Part shown: positions 42,200-50,674 of the stretch, one piece after another | Layout: every line of letters starts with the position of its first letter | Position numbering within the stretch: position 1 is the first letter of the stretch | Assembly: GCA_963717085.1 (NCBI GenBank) | Contig: CAVQVM010000005.1 | Coordinates: 1-64,000, forward strand | Direction of reading: 5' to 3' | Length of the DNA stretch: 64,000 bases | DNA from: DASQUK01 sp963717085 | GTDB lineage: Bacteria > Actinomycetota > Acidimicrobiia > Acidimicrobiales > VFJN01 | Program-made: the position numbers and the translations under genes | The notes under the pieces: generated by a model | Databases searched by the model: none | Seen by the model: the letters and a program-made list of their open reading frames with translations, nothing else | What the model was told of the DNA's origin: nothing

Positions 42200-42602
42200 G
42201 TGTCCCGCCTCGCACTGGTCACCGTCCTGGTTGCCGACTACGACCCCGCCATCGCCTTCTTCGTCGATGGGCTCGGCTTCGAGCTCGTCGAGGACACACC
42301 GTCGTTGACGAACGACGGTGCGCCCCAAGCGCTGGGTCGTCGTGCGGCCACCGGGTGCCGAGACGGGCATCCTGCTCGCCCGGGCCGACGGCACCGACCA
42401 GGCGACGACCGTCGGCAGGCAGGTGGCCGGGCGCGTCGGCTACTTCCTCCGTGTCGACGACGTCGACGCGTCGTACGAGGGGATGCGGTCCCGCGGCGTG
42501 GAGTTCCTGTCCGCGCCGCGCACCGAGCCCTACGGCCGGGTCGCCGTGTTCCTCGACGTGTCCGGCAACCGCTGGGATCTCATCGGTCCAGGGCCCGCGT
42601 GA
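42200..42602 (+). CDS. VOC-family protein with one frameshift
   Basis: A VOC protein split between two frames. From GTG 42200 it reads SRLALVTVLVADYDPAIAFF and FELVEDTPSLTNDG, then loses homology. The adjacent frame continues KRWVVVRPPGAETGILLARA, VGYFLRVDDVDASYEGMRSR, GRVAVFLDVSGNRWDLIGP to the stop at 42602. A single extra base in the C-run 42323-42326 would account for it. The repaired protein would be about 133 residues, the usual length. Its stop abuts the convergent methyltransferase stop. Confidence 0.75.
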
Positions 42603-43409
42603 TCACGGCCGGTTGGCGGACACGACGTGGCACTCGAACGGCGCCTCCAAGGTGCCGTCAGCGGCCGTGAACGGGGCGAGCACCTCGTGGGCATCCCGGC
42701 GGATGCGGTCATAGACGTCGTCGCTGATGCGCTCCCGCAGCGGGGTGCTCTCGACCTCCGTGGCCACGAGCGCATCGACGGACGGAAACCTGGCCTTGCC
42801 GGAATGCCCGCGTGTGGCCGTCACCCGCAGCCCGGTGGATGCGAACAGGCTGCGAAGCTCGTCGAGGTCGCCGCAGGCGAAGTAGGTGCTGAGCAGCGAG
42901 CGCGCCTGCCCACCGGCGTGGCGTGCGGCCATGTCGACCAGTGGGCCGTACGCAGGCTGGACGTCGAGGGCGCTGGGGACCAGGACCGCGACCGTCCCTC
43001 CGGCGGTGGCCACGCGGCCCATCTCCCGCAGCGCCGTCGCGCGCTCGGGGAAGAACATCAGCGCCATCTGGCAGAGCACCGCGTCGAAGGCGAGGTCCGG
43101 GAGTGGGAGCGCGCCCGCATCACCCTGCCGCCAGTCGATGTCCGGCCGCACCCGGCGGGCGACGGTCAGCATCGCCTCGTTGAGGTCGACGCCCACCACG
43201 TTGGGAGCTCCGACGAGGTCGGCGGCCGTCCGCGCCACGATGCCGGTTCCACAGGCGACGTCGAGGACATTCTGCCCAGCGGTGACACCCGCGGCGTCGC
43301 ACAGGACGGGCGCCCACTGGGAGAAGAAGGCCGGCACGAACGCCTCCTCGTAGGCCTCGGCGGCCTCGAGGGGGATCTGGAAGGTCTCGGACGACTCGAT
43401 GGAGCTCAT
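42603..43409 (-). CDS. Class I SAM-dependent methyltransferase
   Basis: A 268-residue methyltransferase (UbiE/COQ5-like): motif I VLDVACGTGIVARTAA, VVGVDLNEAMLTVAR, WRQGDAGALPLPDLAFDAV and LCQMALMFFPERATALREM. The C-terminal half (LLSTYFACGDLDELRSLFA, FPSVDALVATEVE) resembles methyltransferases annotated for small molecules. ATG at 43409 chosen. The longer frame passes through the repeated element at 43483-43610, so it is unlikely to be used. Confidence 0.88.
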   Translation of the reverse strand: MSSIESSETFQIPLEAAEAYEEAFVPAFFSQWAPVLCDAAGVTAGQNVLDVACGTGIVARTAADLVGAPNVVGVDLNEAMLTVARRVRPDIDWRQGDAGALPLPDLAFDAVLCQMALMFFPERATALREMGRVATAGGTVAVLVPSALDVQPAYGPLVDMAARHAGGQARSLLSTYFACGDLDELRSLFASTGLRVTATRGHSGKARFPSVDALVATEVESTPLRERISDDVYDRIRRDAHEVLAPFTAADGTLEAPFECHVVSANRP

Positions 43410-43482
43410 GACCCGATAGTGCAACCGTGCGACCGGCGGAGCATCGGGCAGATGCCCCATTTGGACGATGCTCCACTCAGAG

Positions 43483-43610
43483 GCCGAGCGGATAGGCACG
43501 TCGTCTGGGCTTACCGTGGTCAGCGTTGTCGGGGGGCCGAGCTGTGTGGCTGGGCTCACTCTGCAATATCCCGGATTGTTTGCGCCCACCTGCGGGCCTA
43601 TCCACTCGGC
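43483..43610 (-). repeat. Inverted-terminus element, copy A
   Basis: A 128-bp element read on the minus strand. It begins three bases after the LuxR-type stop (TAA), with ends GCCGAGTGGATAGG and CCTATCCGCTCGGC (13 of 14 paired). The 3' half holds CAGCTCGGCCCCCCGACAAC and GACCACGGTAAGCC. These match copy C at 62103 closely, and copy B at 58385 in part. No ORF. It occupies most of the 204-bp gap to the methyltransferase gene. Known RNA family: none recognised. Confidence 0.75.
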
Positions 43611-43613
43611 TTT

Positions 43614-45287
43614 TTAGAGATCGCCGGTCGGACCGAGGATCGCGACCGCCTGCGCCGCAGCCTCGGCACGGTTGCGCAGGTTCAGCTTGGCCAGGATGCT
43701 GCTGACGTGATGTGACGCGGTCTTGCGACTCACGTGCAGCCGCTGCGCGATCTCGGGGTTCGACAGGCCGGCACCCACCAGTCGCAGCACCTCCCGCTCC
43801 CGGGCCGTGAGCACGCCGACCCCCTTGGGTCCGACCCGGGGAACGATCCCGGCCGAGCGCAGGAACGCCGCCGCCCGATCGGCGTCCACCGATGCCCCCA
43901 GCTCTGCGAAGGCGGTGAGCGCGCGGCGGGCCTCGTCGACGGCGGCGTCGGGTTCGCGGGCGGCGAGGGCACGGGCCAACTCGAAGCGCGTGCGTGCCAC
44001 CTCGAACGGACGGTCCAGGGCCGACCACGCCCGCAGCGCCACCCGGAGGTCGCCGGCGGCGCCGACGAGGTCACCGCGGGCGATCGCCACCCGGCCCCGC
44101 GCCGCCGCTGCCATCGCCCCCAGCTGCTCGTCGTCGACGCTGGACGCGATCTCGCTCAGTCGCTCGGCGGCGGCGTCGGCGGCGTCGTGATCGCCGGCGG
44201 TGATGTGGGCATCGACTCGGAGGTCGAGTGCTCCAGCCAAGTGCAGGCGGTGGTCGGCCAGGTCGTGCAGCCGCTGCGCAAGGGCGCGGCTCGCCGCTGG
44301 GGCGTCGCCGCGTGCCAGCAGCAGCGTGGCGCGCCACAGCGATGCCTCGGCTTCGGCGTCGACCCCGTGGCCGACCCGATCGAGGAGTTGCTGGGCCTCT
44401 TCGAGGCGCCCCTGGCGCACCCGCAGTCCCGCCAGGCGGCTCAGCGCTCGGGCGTGGAGTGCGGGGCAGGCCCGCTCGGTGATTCGCAGGCCCACCGACA
44501 GTTCCTGCTCGGCGTCGTCCCACCGACCCTTGGCGGTGAGGACGCTGCCGTAATAGATGCGGCACTCCGCGTACAGGAACGGGCAGCCGTAGGTCTGTAC
44601 GAAGTCGTCGGCGACCGCGCACCACTGGGCGGCCCGCTCGACGTCGCCGGCCAGCTCGCAGGCGTTGAGCATGTCGCAGCACGTGTAGACGACCGTGTCG
44701 AGCGTCGAGCGCTCGCCGCCCAACGCCGCCGCCATCGCCTCGTCGATCATCGCGAAGCCCGCAGCCGTCTCTCCCTGGCCCACGCGGATCAGGCCGAGCT
44801 GCGACAGCGCCGTCAGTTCGACGTCGACATCGTCGGCGGCGCGGGCGACCGTCAGCGCCCGGCCGGTCAGCTCCTCCGCCGCTCGGAGGTCCGCCATCCG
44901 GTACGCGCGCGCCACCCAGCTCTGGGCGTGGAGTGAACCTTGATCGAGCGACTCCAGCAGCCGGTCCGCCCGGGAGATCCACCCGTTGGCCGCCGCGAAG
45001 TTGGCGAAGTTGGCCTTGTAGACGATGCCCAGCCAGAGTGCGCACTGCACCGCGCCGACGCTCTCGCCCGACCGCCGGAACAGCGAGTAGGCCCGGGTGC
45101 AATGGGCGACGCTGCGGTGGTTCTCGCCGAGCCACCACAACGCCGCCGCCAGCCCGAAGTGGCCCTCCCCCGTCTCTCGGGTGGCGACGACGTCCTCGAA
45201 CGACGTGCGGGCATCCTCCCAACGCCCGGCCGCCAGCGCGGCCGCTCCCGCAGCGAGCGACTGCTGCGCGGTCACGTCGTCGCCCAT
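43614..45287 (-). CDS. LuxR-type regulator with TPR-like helical domain
   Basis: A 557-residue protein. Residues 1-480 are tandem helix pairs of TPR type (AAGRWEDARTSFEDVVATRE, AELTGRALTVARAADD, GRWDDAEQELSVGLRITE), without an ATPase domain. The C-terminal LuxR HTH reads VLTAREREVLRLVGAGLSNP and HVSRKTASHHVSSILAKLNL. Related to LAL regulators but lacking the NACHT/AAA module, so probably controlled by ligand or protein binding to the helical array. Eight bases follow the PPOX gene upstream. Confidence 0.85.
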   Translation of the reverse strand: MGDDVTAQQSLAAGAAALAAGRWEDARTSFEDVVATRETGEGHFGLAAALWWLGENHRSVAHCTRAYSLFRRSGESVGAVQCALWLGIVYKANFANFAAANGWISRADRLLESLDQGSLHAQSWVARAYRMADLRAAEELTGRALTVARAADDVDVELTALSQLGLIRVGQGETAAGFAMIDEAMAAALGGERSTLDTVVYTCCDMLNACELAGDVERAAQWCAVADDFVQTYGCPFLYAECRIYYGSVLTAKGRWDDAEQELSVGLRITERACPALHARALSRLAGLRVRQGRLEEAQQLLDRVGHGVDAEAEASLWRATLLLARGDAPAASRALAQRLHDLADHRLHLAGALDLRVDAHITAGDHDAADAAAERLSEIASSVDDEQLGAMAAAARGRVAIARGDLVGAAGDLRVALRAWSALDRPFEVARTRFELARALAAREPDAAVDEARRALTAFAELGASVDADRAAAFLRSAGIVPRVGPKGVGVLTAREREVLRLVGAGLSNPEIAQRLHVSRKTASHHVSSILAKLNLRNRAEAAAQAVAILGPTGDL

Positions 45288-45295
45288 GCCGGTCG

Positions 45296-45724
45296 TCAGT
45301 GCATCCCGTAGGTGTGGTGCACCTCGAACTCGTAGATGAGCCGCCCCTCGTCGACCATCGCTCGGAGGAAGTCTTCCTCGGAAAGCTCGCCGCCGAACCA
45401 GCTCAACGACCCCGTCGGCTGGTCCTGCATCACGCGGAACAGCCGCAGGTTGAGCTGCGCGGCATCCGGGCCGTCGAGGATCGTCACCGTGGTCTCGAGT
45501 GCCAGCCAGGCGTAGCCGGGGTCGTGGACGTACAGGGTGCAGCGGGGGTCCCGGCGCAACCGGCCCGTTCGGACGCGGTCGGCCGTGCCGCTGCTCCAGA
45601 GCTTGCCGTCCACGAGCGCCACGCCGACCCGTGCCACCTTCGGCGTGCCGCCACGCCCCACGGTGATCATCGCCGCCGAGTGGTGGTTGGTCAGGAAGTC
45701 GATGTCCTGCTCCGTCAGGCTCAT
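45296..45724 (-). CDS. PPOX-class (pyridoxamine phosphate oxidase-fold) F420/flavin protein
   Basis: A 142-residue split-barrel protein: HSAAMITVGRGGTPKVARVG, LWSSGTADRVRTGRLRRDPR, CTLYVHDPGYAWLALETTV and a C-terminal EGRLIYEFEVHHTYGMH. In actinobacteria this class often binds F420 or heme-like cofactors rather than FMN. It is between a VOC gene and the LuxR-type gene with gaps of eight or nine bases, so the three likely form one transcript. Confidence 0.85.
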   Translation of the reverse strand: MSLTEQDIDFLTNHHSAAMITVGRGGTPKVARVGVALVDGKLWSSGTADRVRTGRLRRDPRCTLYVHDPGYAWLALETTVTILDGPDAAQLNLRLFRVMQDQPTGSLSWFGGELSEEDFLRAMVDEGRLIYEFEVHHTYGMH

Positions 45725-45733
45725 CGCCGCAGG

Positions 45734-46129
45734 CTACGGCGGCGGGGCCGTGTTCCTCGCCACCGTGGTGTAGATGTTGAGCTCGTTGCCCTCGAGGTCG
45801 GCAAGGCGGGCGAGCCGGTAGCCGTCGTCCGAGTCGTCGACCACATCGAGGATCTGCACGCCTCGCGCCCCCAGGTCCGCGAGCGTGGCGTCGAAGTCGT
45901 CGACCGCGATGTTCGGAACACAGCGGTTCCGATGACCGGGCCGGCGGGTCTCGTCGCCGACGAGGTGGACGACGGGGCCTCCGCCCGACAACGCCAGCAC
46001 GGCGAAGCGATGGTCGTCCTCGACGTACGCGCTCACGAAGCCGAGCTTGTCCCGATACCAGACGAGCGCGGACGGCCAGTCGCGCACATACATCGCCACC
46101 ATGTCGATCCGCTGCAGCACGCTGCCCAC
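45734..46129 (-). CDS. VOC-family protein
   Basis: A 131-residue VOC protein: VLQRIDMVAMYVRDWPSALV, FAVLALSGGGPVVHLVGDE, VPNIAVDDFDATLADL, LADLEGNELNIYTTVA. The opening strand has Asp instead of the His that binds metal in glyoxalase I, so metal dependence is doubtful. First gene of the group reading into the PPOX and LuxR-type genes. Confidence 0.82.
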   Translation of the reverse strand: MGSVLQRIDMVAMYVRDWPSALVWYRDKLGFVSAYVEDDHRFAVLALSGGGPVVHLVGDETRRPGHRNRCVPNIAVDDFDATLADLGARGVQILDVVDDSDDGYRLARLADLEGNELNIYTTVARNTAPPP

Positions 46130-46181
46130 CTCACGAGCCGCGACGACGATGTCGAGGACGCCGCGACAAGGTAGCGCAACG

Positions 46182-46215
46182 CCCTCGAGCCGCTGGACCA
46201 GGCCGTCCTCGAGGG
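46182..46215. terminator. Inverted repeat between the SHOCT and VOC genes
   Basis: CCCTCGAG and CTCGAGGG form a perfect 8-bp inverted repeat separated by 18 nt. It lies between two same-strand genes and could end the small upstream transcript. The remainder of 46130-46378 shows no gene. Confidence 0.35.
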
Positions 46216-46378
46216 TTCGGGCACCGGGCGCTCGGCGGTCCCGCGAGGATCTCCCCGACGCCTGCGTCCACGTCGGATGCGCCCAGCCCGCTGCCGCGCG
46301 GTGGGCGAGGTGGCGCCGACCCGGAGCCGGCGCCGCCTCTGTCCTTCACCCGCCGGGCTGTGGTGCCGCCCGTCGGAC

Positions 46379-46603
46379 TCAGGAGAGCGCCCGCATCCGC
46401 TGGCGCACGTACTCCTCGTCGGTCAGGAGGCCCCGTTCGTGCAGCTCGGCCAACTTGGCGACATCGACGGCCGGGGTCCCGCGACTCGTGACGGCACCGT
46501 CCTTGCCGTGGCTGTGAAATGCAGCCTGCTTCTGCTTGTCCGCCTCCAGCTGTCGTTCGGCGATCCTCTTTCGGCGAGCGATCACGTACGCGAGGACGTT
46601 CAC
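46379..46603 (-). CDS. SHOCT-domain small protein
   Basis: A 74-residue protein. The basic/coiled N-terminus AYVIARRKRIAERQLEADKQ is followed by a Ser/Gly linker and a clear C-terminal SHOCT motif: VAKLAELHERGLLTDEEYVR. SHOCT is a short oligomerisation motif usually attached to membrane or coiled-coil segments. No other function can be stated. Confidence 0.75.
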   Translation of the reverse strand: MNVLAYVIARRKRIAERQLEADKQKQAAFHSHGKDGAVTSRGTPAVDVAKLAELHERGLLTDEEYVRQRMRALS

Positions 46604-47012
46604 GGCGATGCTCCTGGTGGATCGGCTGGTCGAGCGGAGTTACCGGGGGGTATCTCCCTCGCTCCTTCAGCATTGGAGGCCCGTCCCAGGTGACTACGCC
46701 TCACCTACCGGGGGGTGATTCGCCGTCCCGCATGTGGGTAACCAGCACGGAATTTGGCCCCCTCGGTCCGCAGTTGGAGCCGTCCTCCCGAGGACCTCCG
46801 TCGGCCGTCCGTCACCGTTCACCCAGTGGCGGGTGATGCACCATCACCCGGGTCAGTAGTTGCCTCGGTACGTGCCGGGCTGTCGGCAAGCGTCTCGGGA
46901 GACGGCGGACTCCCCCCTGTGCGCGACGCATGCGACAGCCCGGCCACCCCTCGCCGATCGGCGCTGGAACCGCGCATTGCAACGTTGTCCGCGCAGTGCC
47001 GGTGTAGAGCCC
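46604..47012. repeat. Gene-free stretch with an 11-bp direct repeat
   Basis: No convincing coding frame in these 409 bases. TACCGGGGGGT occurs at 46641-46651 and again at 46706-46716, 65 bp apart, both upstream of the SHOCT gene, where they could be operator sites. A hairpin near 46830 is listed separately. Nothing else recognised. Confidence 0.4.
46830..46850 (-). terminator. Hairpin downstream of the large LuxR gene
   Basis: CGGGTGAT-GCACC-ATCACCCG, an 8-bp perfect stem with a 5-nt loop, lies about 160 bases past the LAL stop. It may be a terminator or an operator, since a related GGTGA/TCACC palindrome occurs upstream of the same gene. Confidence 0.4.
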
Positions 47013-49616
47013 TCAGGCAATGCCGAGAGCGTGACCCCGGTTGACGGCGTCGACCCGCGCATTGACTCCGAGCTTGCGGTAGATGGCCTTCACGTGGGAC
47101 CGCACCGTGTTCACGGACAGGTACAGCTCCCGGGCGATCTCGCTGCACGTGAGCCGGCTGGCGAGGAGACGCAGGACCGTGCGCTCGCGCTCGCTGAGCG
47201 GGTCGACGAGGCCCGCTTGGCGTGCGGTCGTGGGCGGAGGCCCGACGCGATGCGTGTTCTCGAGGATGCCGGCGATGTAGTCGGCGATGCGGTCGTGGGC
47301 CGGGTGGGCTTCGAGGAGCTTCCAGAGAACGGGTCCCTCGACCAGGACGGTGCGGTGGAGGCCGACCGGCTCGGCCAGCGTGAGTGCGCCGTCGAGAGCC
47401 TCGTGCGCCCGTGGAGGATCAGACTGAGCCAGAGCGATTGCCGTGAGGAGTCTCTGCTCGACCTTCAGGCGTCGGGTCGAAGCCCCGTTGCCGGTGCTTT
47501 CGAGGACGCTGAGCGCGGCAGACGAGTCGTCGGCCAGCAGGCCCAGCCGGGCGGTGAGCAGCGCCGCCTCCGGAGACGGCGGAAGGCGTGGTTGGACCCG
47601 CTCGGCGGTGGCTCGGTCATGGCGCTCGAGGGCCAGGCGGAGCTCGGCGCGGTCGATCCAGGCGTTGACGGGAGACGTGGCGTGGGGGATGGCGACTCGT
47701 GCTCGATCGATGCATTCGGCCGCGGCCTCGTGATCCCCACGTGCCGAGGCGACCTGCGCACGGCGCAGGTGGGCAAGCAGCTCGATCGGCGGGCGCCGTC
47801 CCTCCTCGACGATTCGCATGACCTGCTCGAGGCGGCCGTCCGCGTCGTCGAGGCGGTTGCGCTCCAGCGCCAACTGGGCGAGGGCGAACTCTGGCTCGGC
47901 CCGTCCGTAGTTGCCCTCGTCCAGGTCGAGCTCGTCGGCGGCCGCGATCGCAGCGCTGGCCAACGCTTCGGCCTCGAGCAGCTCGCCCCGCTGCAACGCG
48001 ATGAGCGAGGCACATCCTGGCCGCCTGACCCGCCGGATCACGGGCGAAAGATCCGGGCGCCCGCGGTCCGGCTCGAGCGTTGCTTCCGCGCCCACGAGGT
48101 CACCGAGCCACAGCTGTGCCTGCGCTGCCACCAACGTCAGGGCCTCCGCCCACACGGTGTCGATGTCGTGCTCGTGGAGCACGGCGCGAGCCCGGCGTGC
48201 TCGCTCCAGAGCGGCTTCGGGGTCGCCGCCCTGGACGAGGTGGTGGGCCCAGACCCCGTGTAACAGGAACCGATCCAGCGCGTCGAGGTCTGCTTCGCGG
48301 GCCTCCACCCACCCCAGCCACGATGCGGCCTCGTCGAGATCGCCAACCATGCCGAACACGGCCGCGCACACGAGGACACCCTCTGGCGTCCGCTCCGCAT
48401 CCGCGTAGTCGTGTTCGGCGAGCCAGGCCTGGGTGGTGGCACTGGCAAGTGCAGGATCCTCGATCGACCAGGCGCTCGTCACATGGGTCTGGAGCTGCGC
48501 CATCGCCGCAGCGGGATCGCGGGCCCGCAGGCTGTGACCCACCGCACCCATGGGATCACGACGCGCAAGGCTCGCGGCGGCTGCGGCGCGATGGATCGCG
48601 GGGAGCCGTTCGGGCGCGACGGCCCGCAGGTGACTGCGGAGGAACTGGCCGAACAGGTGCTGATATCGGTACTTCGCCCCCTCCCCGACCGGCTCGACCA
48701 GGAACAAGTTGGCGGCCCGCACCCTCGCCAACATTGCGGTGCTGTCGTTGCGGGCTCGGACCTCGTCGCACAGCGCGGCATCGAACCACTCGAGCTCGGC
48801 GCTGACCATCAGAAACTCGACGATGTCCGGCGGCTGAAGCTCGATCACCTCGGTCATCAGGAAGTCGACGAGGCTCCGGTCGGTCGCCCCCATGGTGCGC
48901 AGAAGGGCACTCGGGTCGTCGTGTGCCCGCGCCCACAGGCCAGCGAGGTGAACACCGGCGGGCCAACCCTCGGTGAGCGCCACGAGTTGGCGGAGCTCGC
49001 TATCGCCGAGACGGACCCCCAGGTCGGCCAGGAGCCGGCGCGCGTCATCGGGAGTGAGTGCCAGCTCGGCCTGGCGAAGCTCCAGCAGCTTGCCCTGCAC
49101 CCGCAAGCGTGCGAGTGGGAATGGCGGGTCCGAGCGAGTCGCGAGCACGAGCCGCACCGATCGCGGTAGGGCGGCAATGAACGCAGCCATCACCGCCGGT
49201 TCCGGGTGGGCCAGGTGGAAGTCGTCGATGACGATCACACACCGTTGATCTCGGGCACTGAGCTCGTTGGCCAGCCCGATGGCGAGCCGTTCGGTACGGG
49301 GCTCGTCGACGAGCTCCGCCGCGGCAATGCCGAGGTCGTGGCATGTTTGGGCGACGCTGGTGATGACGCTCCGCCAGAAGCAGAGCGGTTGGGCATCGGT
49401 CGCGTCGCACGACATCCAGCTGATCGGGCGGTCAGCCGCAGCGACCCACTGCGCAAGCAGGGCAGTCTTGCCCGAGCCGGGGGCAGCGACGACGAGGGTG
49501 AGAGGACAGTCGGCGGCGTCGAGCCGGCCGACCAGGACGTCGCGACGGACCGTGGCGTTGGGGACGCGCGGGACCCCGAACTTCGCCCGAGCCACGACCA
49601 TCTCCTCAACGCTCAT
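47013..49616 (-). CDS. MalT/LAL-type LuxR-family ATP-dependent regulator
   Basis: An 867-residue activator. N-terminal ATPase with Walker A VVAAPGSGKTALLAQWV, WMSCDATDAQPLCFWRSVI and Walker B QRCVIVIDDFHLAHPEP, then the MalT winged helix (VEPVGEGAKYRYQHLFGQFL), a long TPR array, and a C-terminal LuxR HTH (PLSERERTVLRLLASRLTCS, YLSVNTVRSHVKAIYRKLGV). Such proteins switch on target genes after ligand and ATP binding. ATG 49616 gives the canonical start; the longer frame adds 20 atypical residues. The inducer is unknown. Confidence 0.9.
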   Translation of the reverse strand: MSVEEMVVARAKFGVPRVPNATVRRDVLVGRLDAADCPLTLVVAAPGSGKTALLAQWVAAADRPISWMSCDATDAQPLCFWRSVITSVAQTCHDLGIAAAELVDEPRTERLAIGLANELSARDQRCVIVIDDFHLAHPEPAVMAAFIAALPRSVRLVLATRSDPPFPLARLRVQGKLLELRQAELALTPDDARRLLADLGVRLGDSELRQLVALTEGWPAGVHLAGLWARAHDDPSALLRTMGATDRSLVDFLMTEVIELQPPDIVEFLMVSAELEWFDAALCDEVRARNDSTAMLARVRAANLFLVEPVGEGAKYRYQHLFGQFLRSHLRAVAPERLPAIHRAAAAASLARRDPMGAVGHSLRARDPAAAMAQLQTHVTSAWSIEDPALASATTQAWLAEHDYADAERTPEGVLVCAAVFGMVGDLDEAASWLGWVEAREADLDALDRFLLHGVWAHHLVQGGDPEAALERARRARAVLHEHDIDTVWAEALTLVAAQAQLWLGDLVGAEATLEPDRGRPDLSPVIRRVRRPGCASLIALQRGELLEAEALASAAIAAADELDLDEGNYGRAEPEFALAQLALERNRLDDADGRLEQVMRIVEEGRRPPIELLAHLRRAQVASARGDHEAAAECIDRARVAIPHATSPVNAWIDRAELRLALERHDRATAERVQPRLPPSPEAALLTARLGLLADDSSAALSVLESTGNGASTRRLKVEQRLLTAIALAQSDPPRAHEALDGALTLAEPVGLHRTVLVEGPVLWKLLEAHPAHDRIADYIAGILENTHRVGPPPTTARQAGLVDPLSERERTVLRLLASRLTCSEIARELYLSVNTVRSHVKAIYRKLGVNARVDAVNRGHALGIA

Positions 49617-49772
49617 CGAGCTCCCGCCTTCGGCCCGACCGGCTGCGATCCCGTTGGTTCGTGGCAGCGTAGCCACCGAGAAGGATCGCGAGGCTGGGTC
49701 GTGGTGACGTGGAGCTTCGAGGCAGGAAGCCAGATCCGCCGGGCGCCGGTGGCAGATTCACCCACGCTTGGG

Positions 49773-49788
49773 TGGTGATCCCTCACCA
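49773..49788. promoter_or_regulatory. Palindrome in the LAL upstream region
   Basis: TGGTGA-TCCC-TCACCA is a perfect 16-bp inverted repeat, 157 bp upstream of the LAL start and 50 bp upstream of the divergent small gene at 49838. It could be an operator for either. Confidence 0.4.
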
Positions 49789-49837
49789 GGGGCTCGGCCA
49801 CGGTAGCTGCATCCCGTCGACCATCAGGGGGCTGCGT

Positions 49838-50080
49838 GTGGCTGAGCTGGTTTACGAACTCTCGTTCAAAGGCGCCGCCAGTCACACGTTGGCCGCCGCC
49901 TTCGCGGGATGTCACGTCGCAGCCGAACATGGCGTCACGACGGTGCGTAGTGGGGTTCCCGATCAGGCCGGGCTCCAGGGTTTGATCTCGCGGATAGGCG
50001 CCCTGGGTCTCGAACTCCTCGAGGTTCACCTCGTGGCGGAGCCTGTAGGAGGGGACGACACGTGGGTTCGAGACCCCTGA
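49838..50080 (+). CDS. Small hypothetical protein, 80 aa
   Basis: Reads (GTG) AELVYELSFKGAASHTLAAA, FAGCHVAAEHGVTTVRSGVP, DQAGLQGLISRIGALGLELL, EVHLV. The pattern (YEL at the start, an acidic/hydrophobic core and DQAxLxGLxxRIxxLGLELxEV at the end) is familiar from many small actinobacterial proteins of unknown function. It looks like a compact alpha/beta fold. I reject the opposite-strand ORF over this region in its favour. Confidence 0.65.
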   Translation: MAELVYELSFKGAASHTLAAAFAGCHVAAEHGVTTVRSGVPDQAGLQGLISRIGALGLELLEVHLVAEPVGGDDTWVRDP

Positions 50081-50169
50081 TCACCAAAGGGAGCCCCGCA
50101 TGGCAGCCGGGACGAGGATTCGGCCAGCTCACGTCGTCGAGACTCGTGGGGGGTGGCAAGCTATCGGGC

Positions 50170-50415
50170 GTGTCTGCCGACGACCCGCTCGACCCGGCTG
50201 AAGGCGGCATCGTTGCGTCAACCGCCGCCGTGCTGGCCCTCCGGGACCTGCTGGTCGCAAAGGGCATCATCACGTCCGACGAATTCGTCGAGGCGCTCGA
50301 CCGGCACAGCGCATTCATCGTCGAGCAGCTCCGCCAGCGCCGCGAGGCCGAGGCCGAGGGCGAGGCCGAGGGTGACGATGAAGGCGGTCGCTCGTGGTCA
50401 CGCTGGCGGCGATGA
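50170..50415 (+). CDS. Small hypothetical helical protein, 81 aa
   Basis: From GTG 50170: IVASTAAVLALRDLLVAKGI, ITSDEFVEALDRHSAFIVEQ, then an Arg/Glu-rich coiled tail. The first part resembles short SHOCT-like or helix-turn-helix modules (KGIITSDEFVEAL), but it is too short to assign. Codons 5' of 50170 lack this character. Confidence 0.55.
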   Translation: MSADDPLDPAEGGIVASTAAVLALRDLLVAKGIITSDEFVEALDRHSAFIVEQLRQRREAEAEGEAEGDDEGGRSWSRWRR

Positions 50416-50593
50416 CCGAGCGGCCGGGACGTCTGGCGCCGCGACCATCGGGGTAACAGGAACGGGCGACAGCTCCTTTGGCCTGCCCGTCGGGGGGCTG
50501 TTGCGCGCCAGCCCCTCGGCCGCCGGTCGGGGGGCGGTGCCGCGTCGGGTACGGGTATCGGCCCCGCGTGCACCGGGTACGAGGCCGGAAGGT

Positions 50594-50635
50594 CACCGGC
50601 CCCCGGGCACATTTCCCCCCGCCTGGGGGCCGGTG
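50594..50635. terminator. GC-rich stem-loop before the SRAP gene end
   Basis: CACCGGCCCCC and GGGGGCCGGTG form a perfect 11-bp stem with a 20-nt loop between convergent genes. The rest of 50416-50674 is GC-rich with several G-runs and shows no gene. Confidence 0.6.
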
Positions 50636-50674
50636 CCGTCGAGCCCAACGGCGATGCGAGGCCGCACCCGACGG

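Noticed and set aside
43410..43589. N-terminal extension of the methyltransferase frame through element copy A
   Set aside because: The residues do not resemble the family, and the DNA there is the repeated non-coding element. ATG 43409 fits the domain start.
46748..46762. GGAATTTGGC as another element fragment
   Set aside because: A ten-base match alone, without flanking blocks or inverted ends.
46181..49676. CRISPR, insertion sequence or phage remains in the gene-poor part of the window
   Set aside because: No spaced identical repeats, transposase motifs or terminal duplications were seen; the short repeats there are listed separately.
49613..50029. 138-codon ORF on the minus strand
   Set aside because: Composition is unlike a folded protein; the plus-strand ORF at 49838 shows a recognisable small-protein pattern in the same place.
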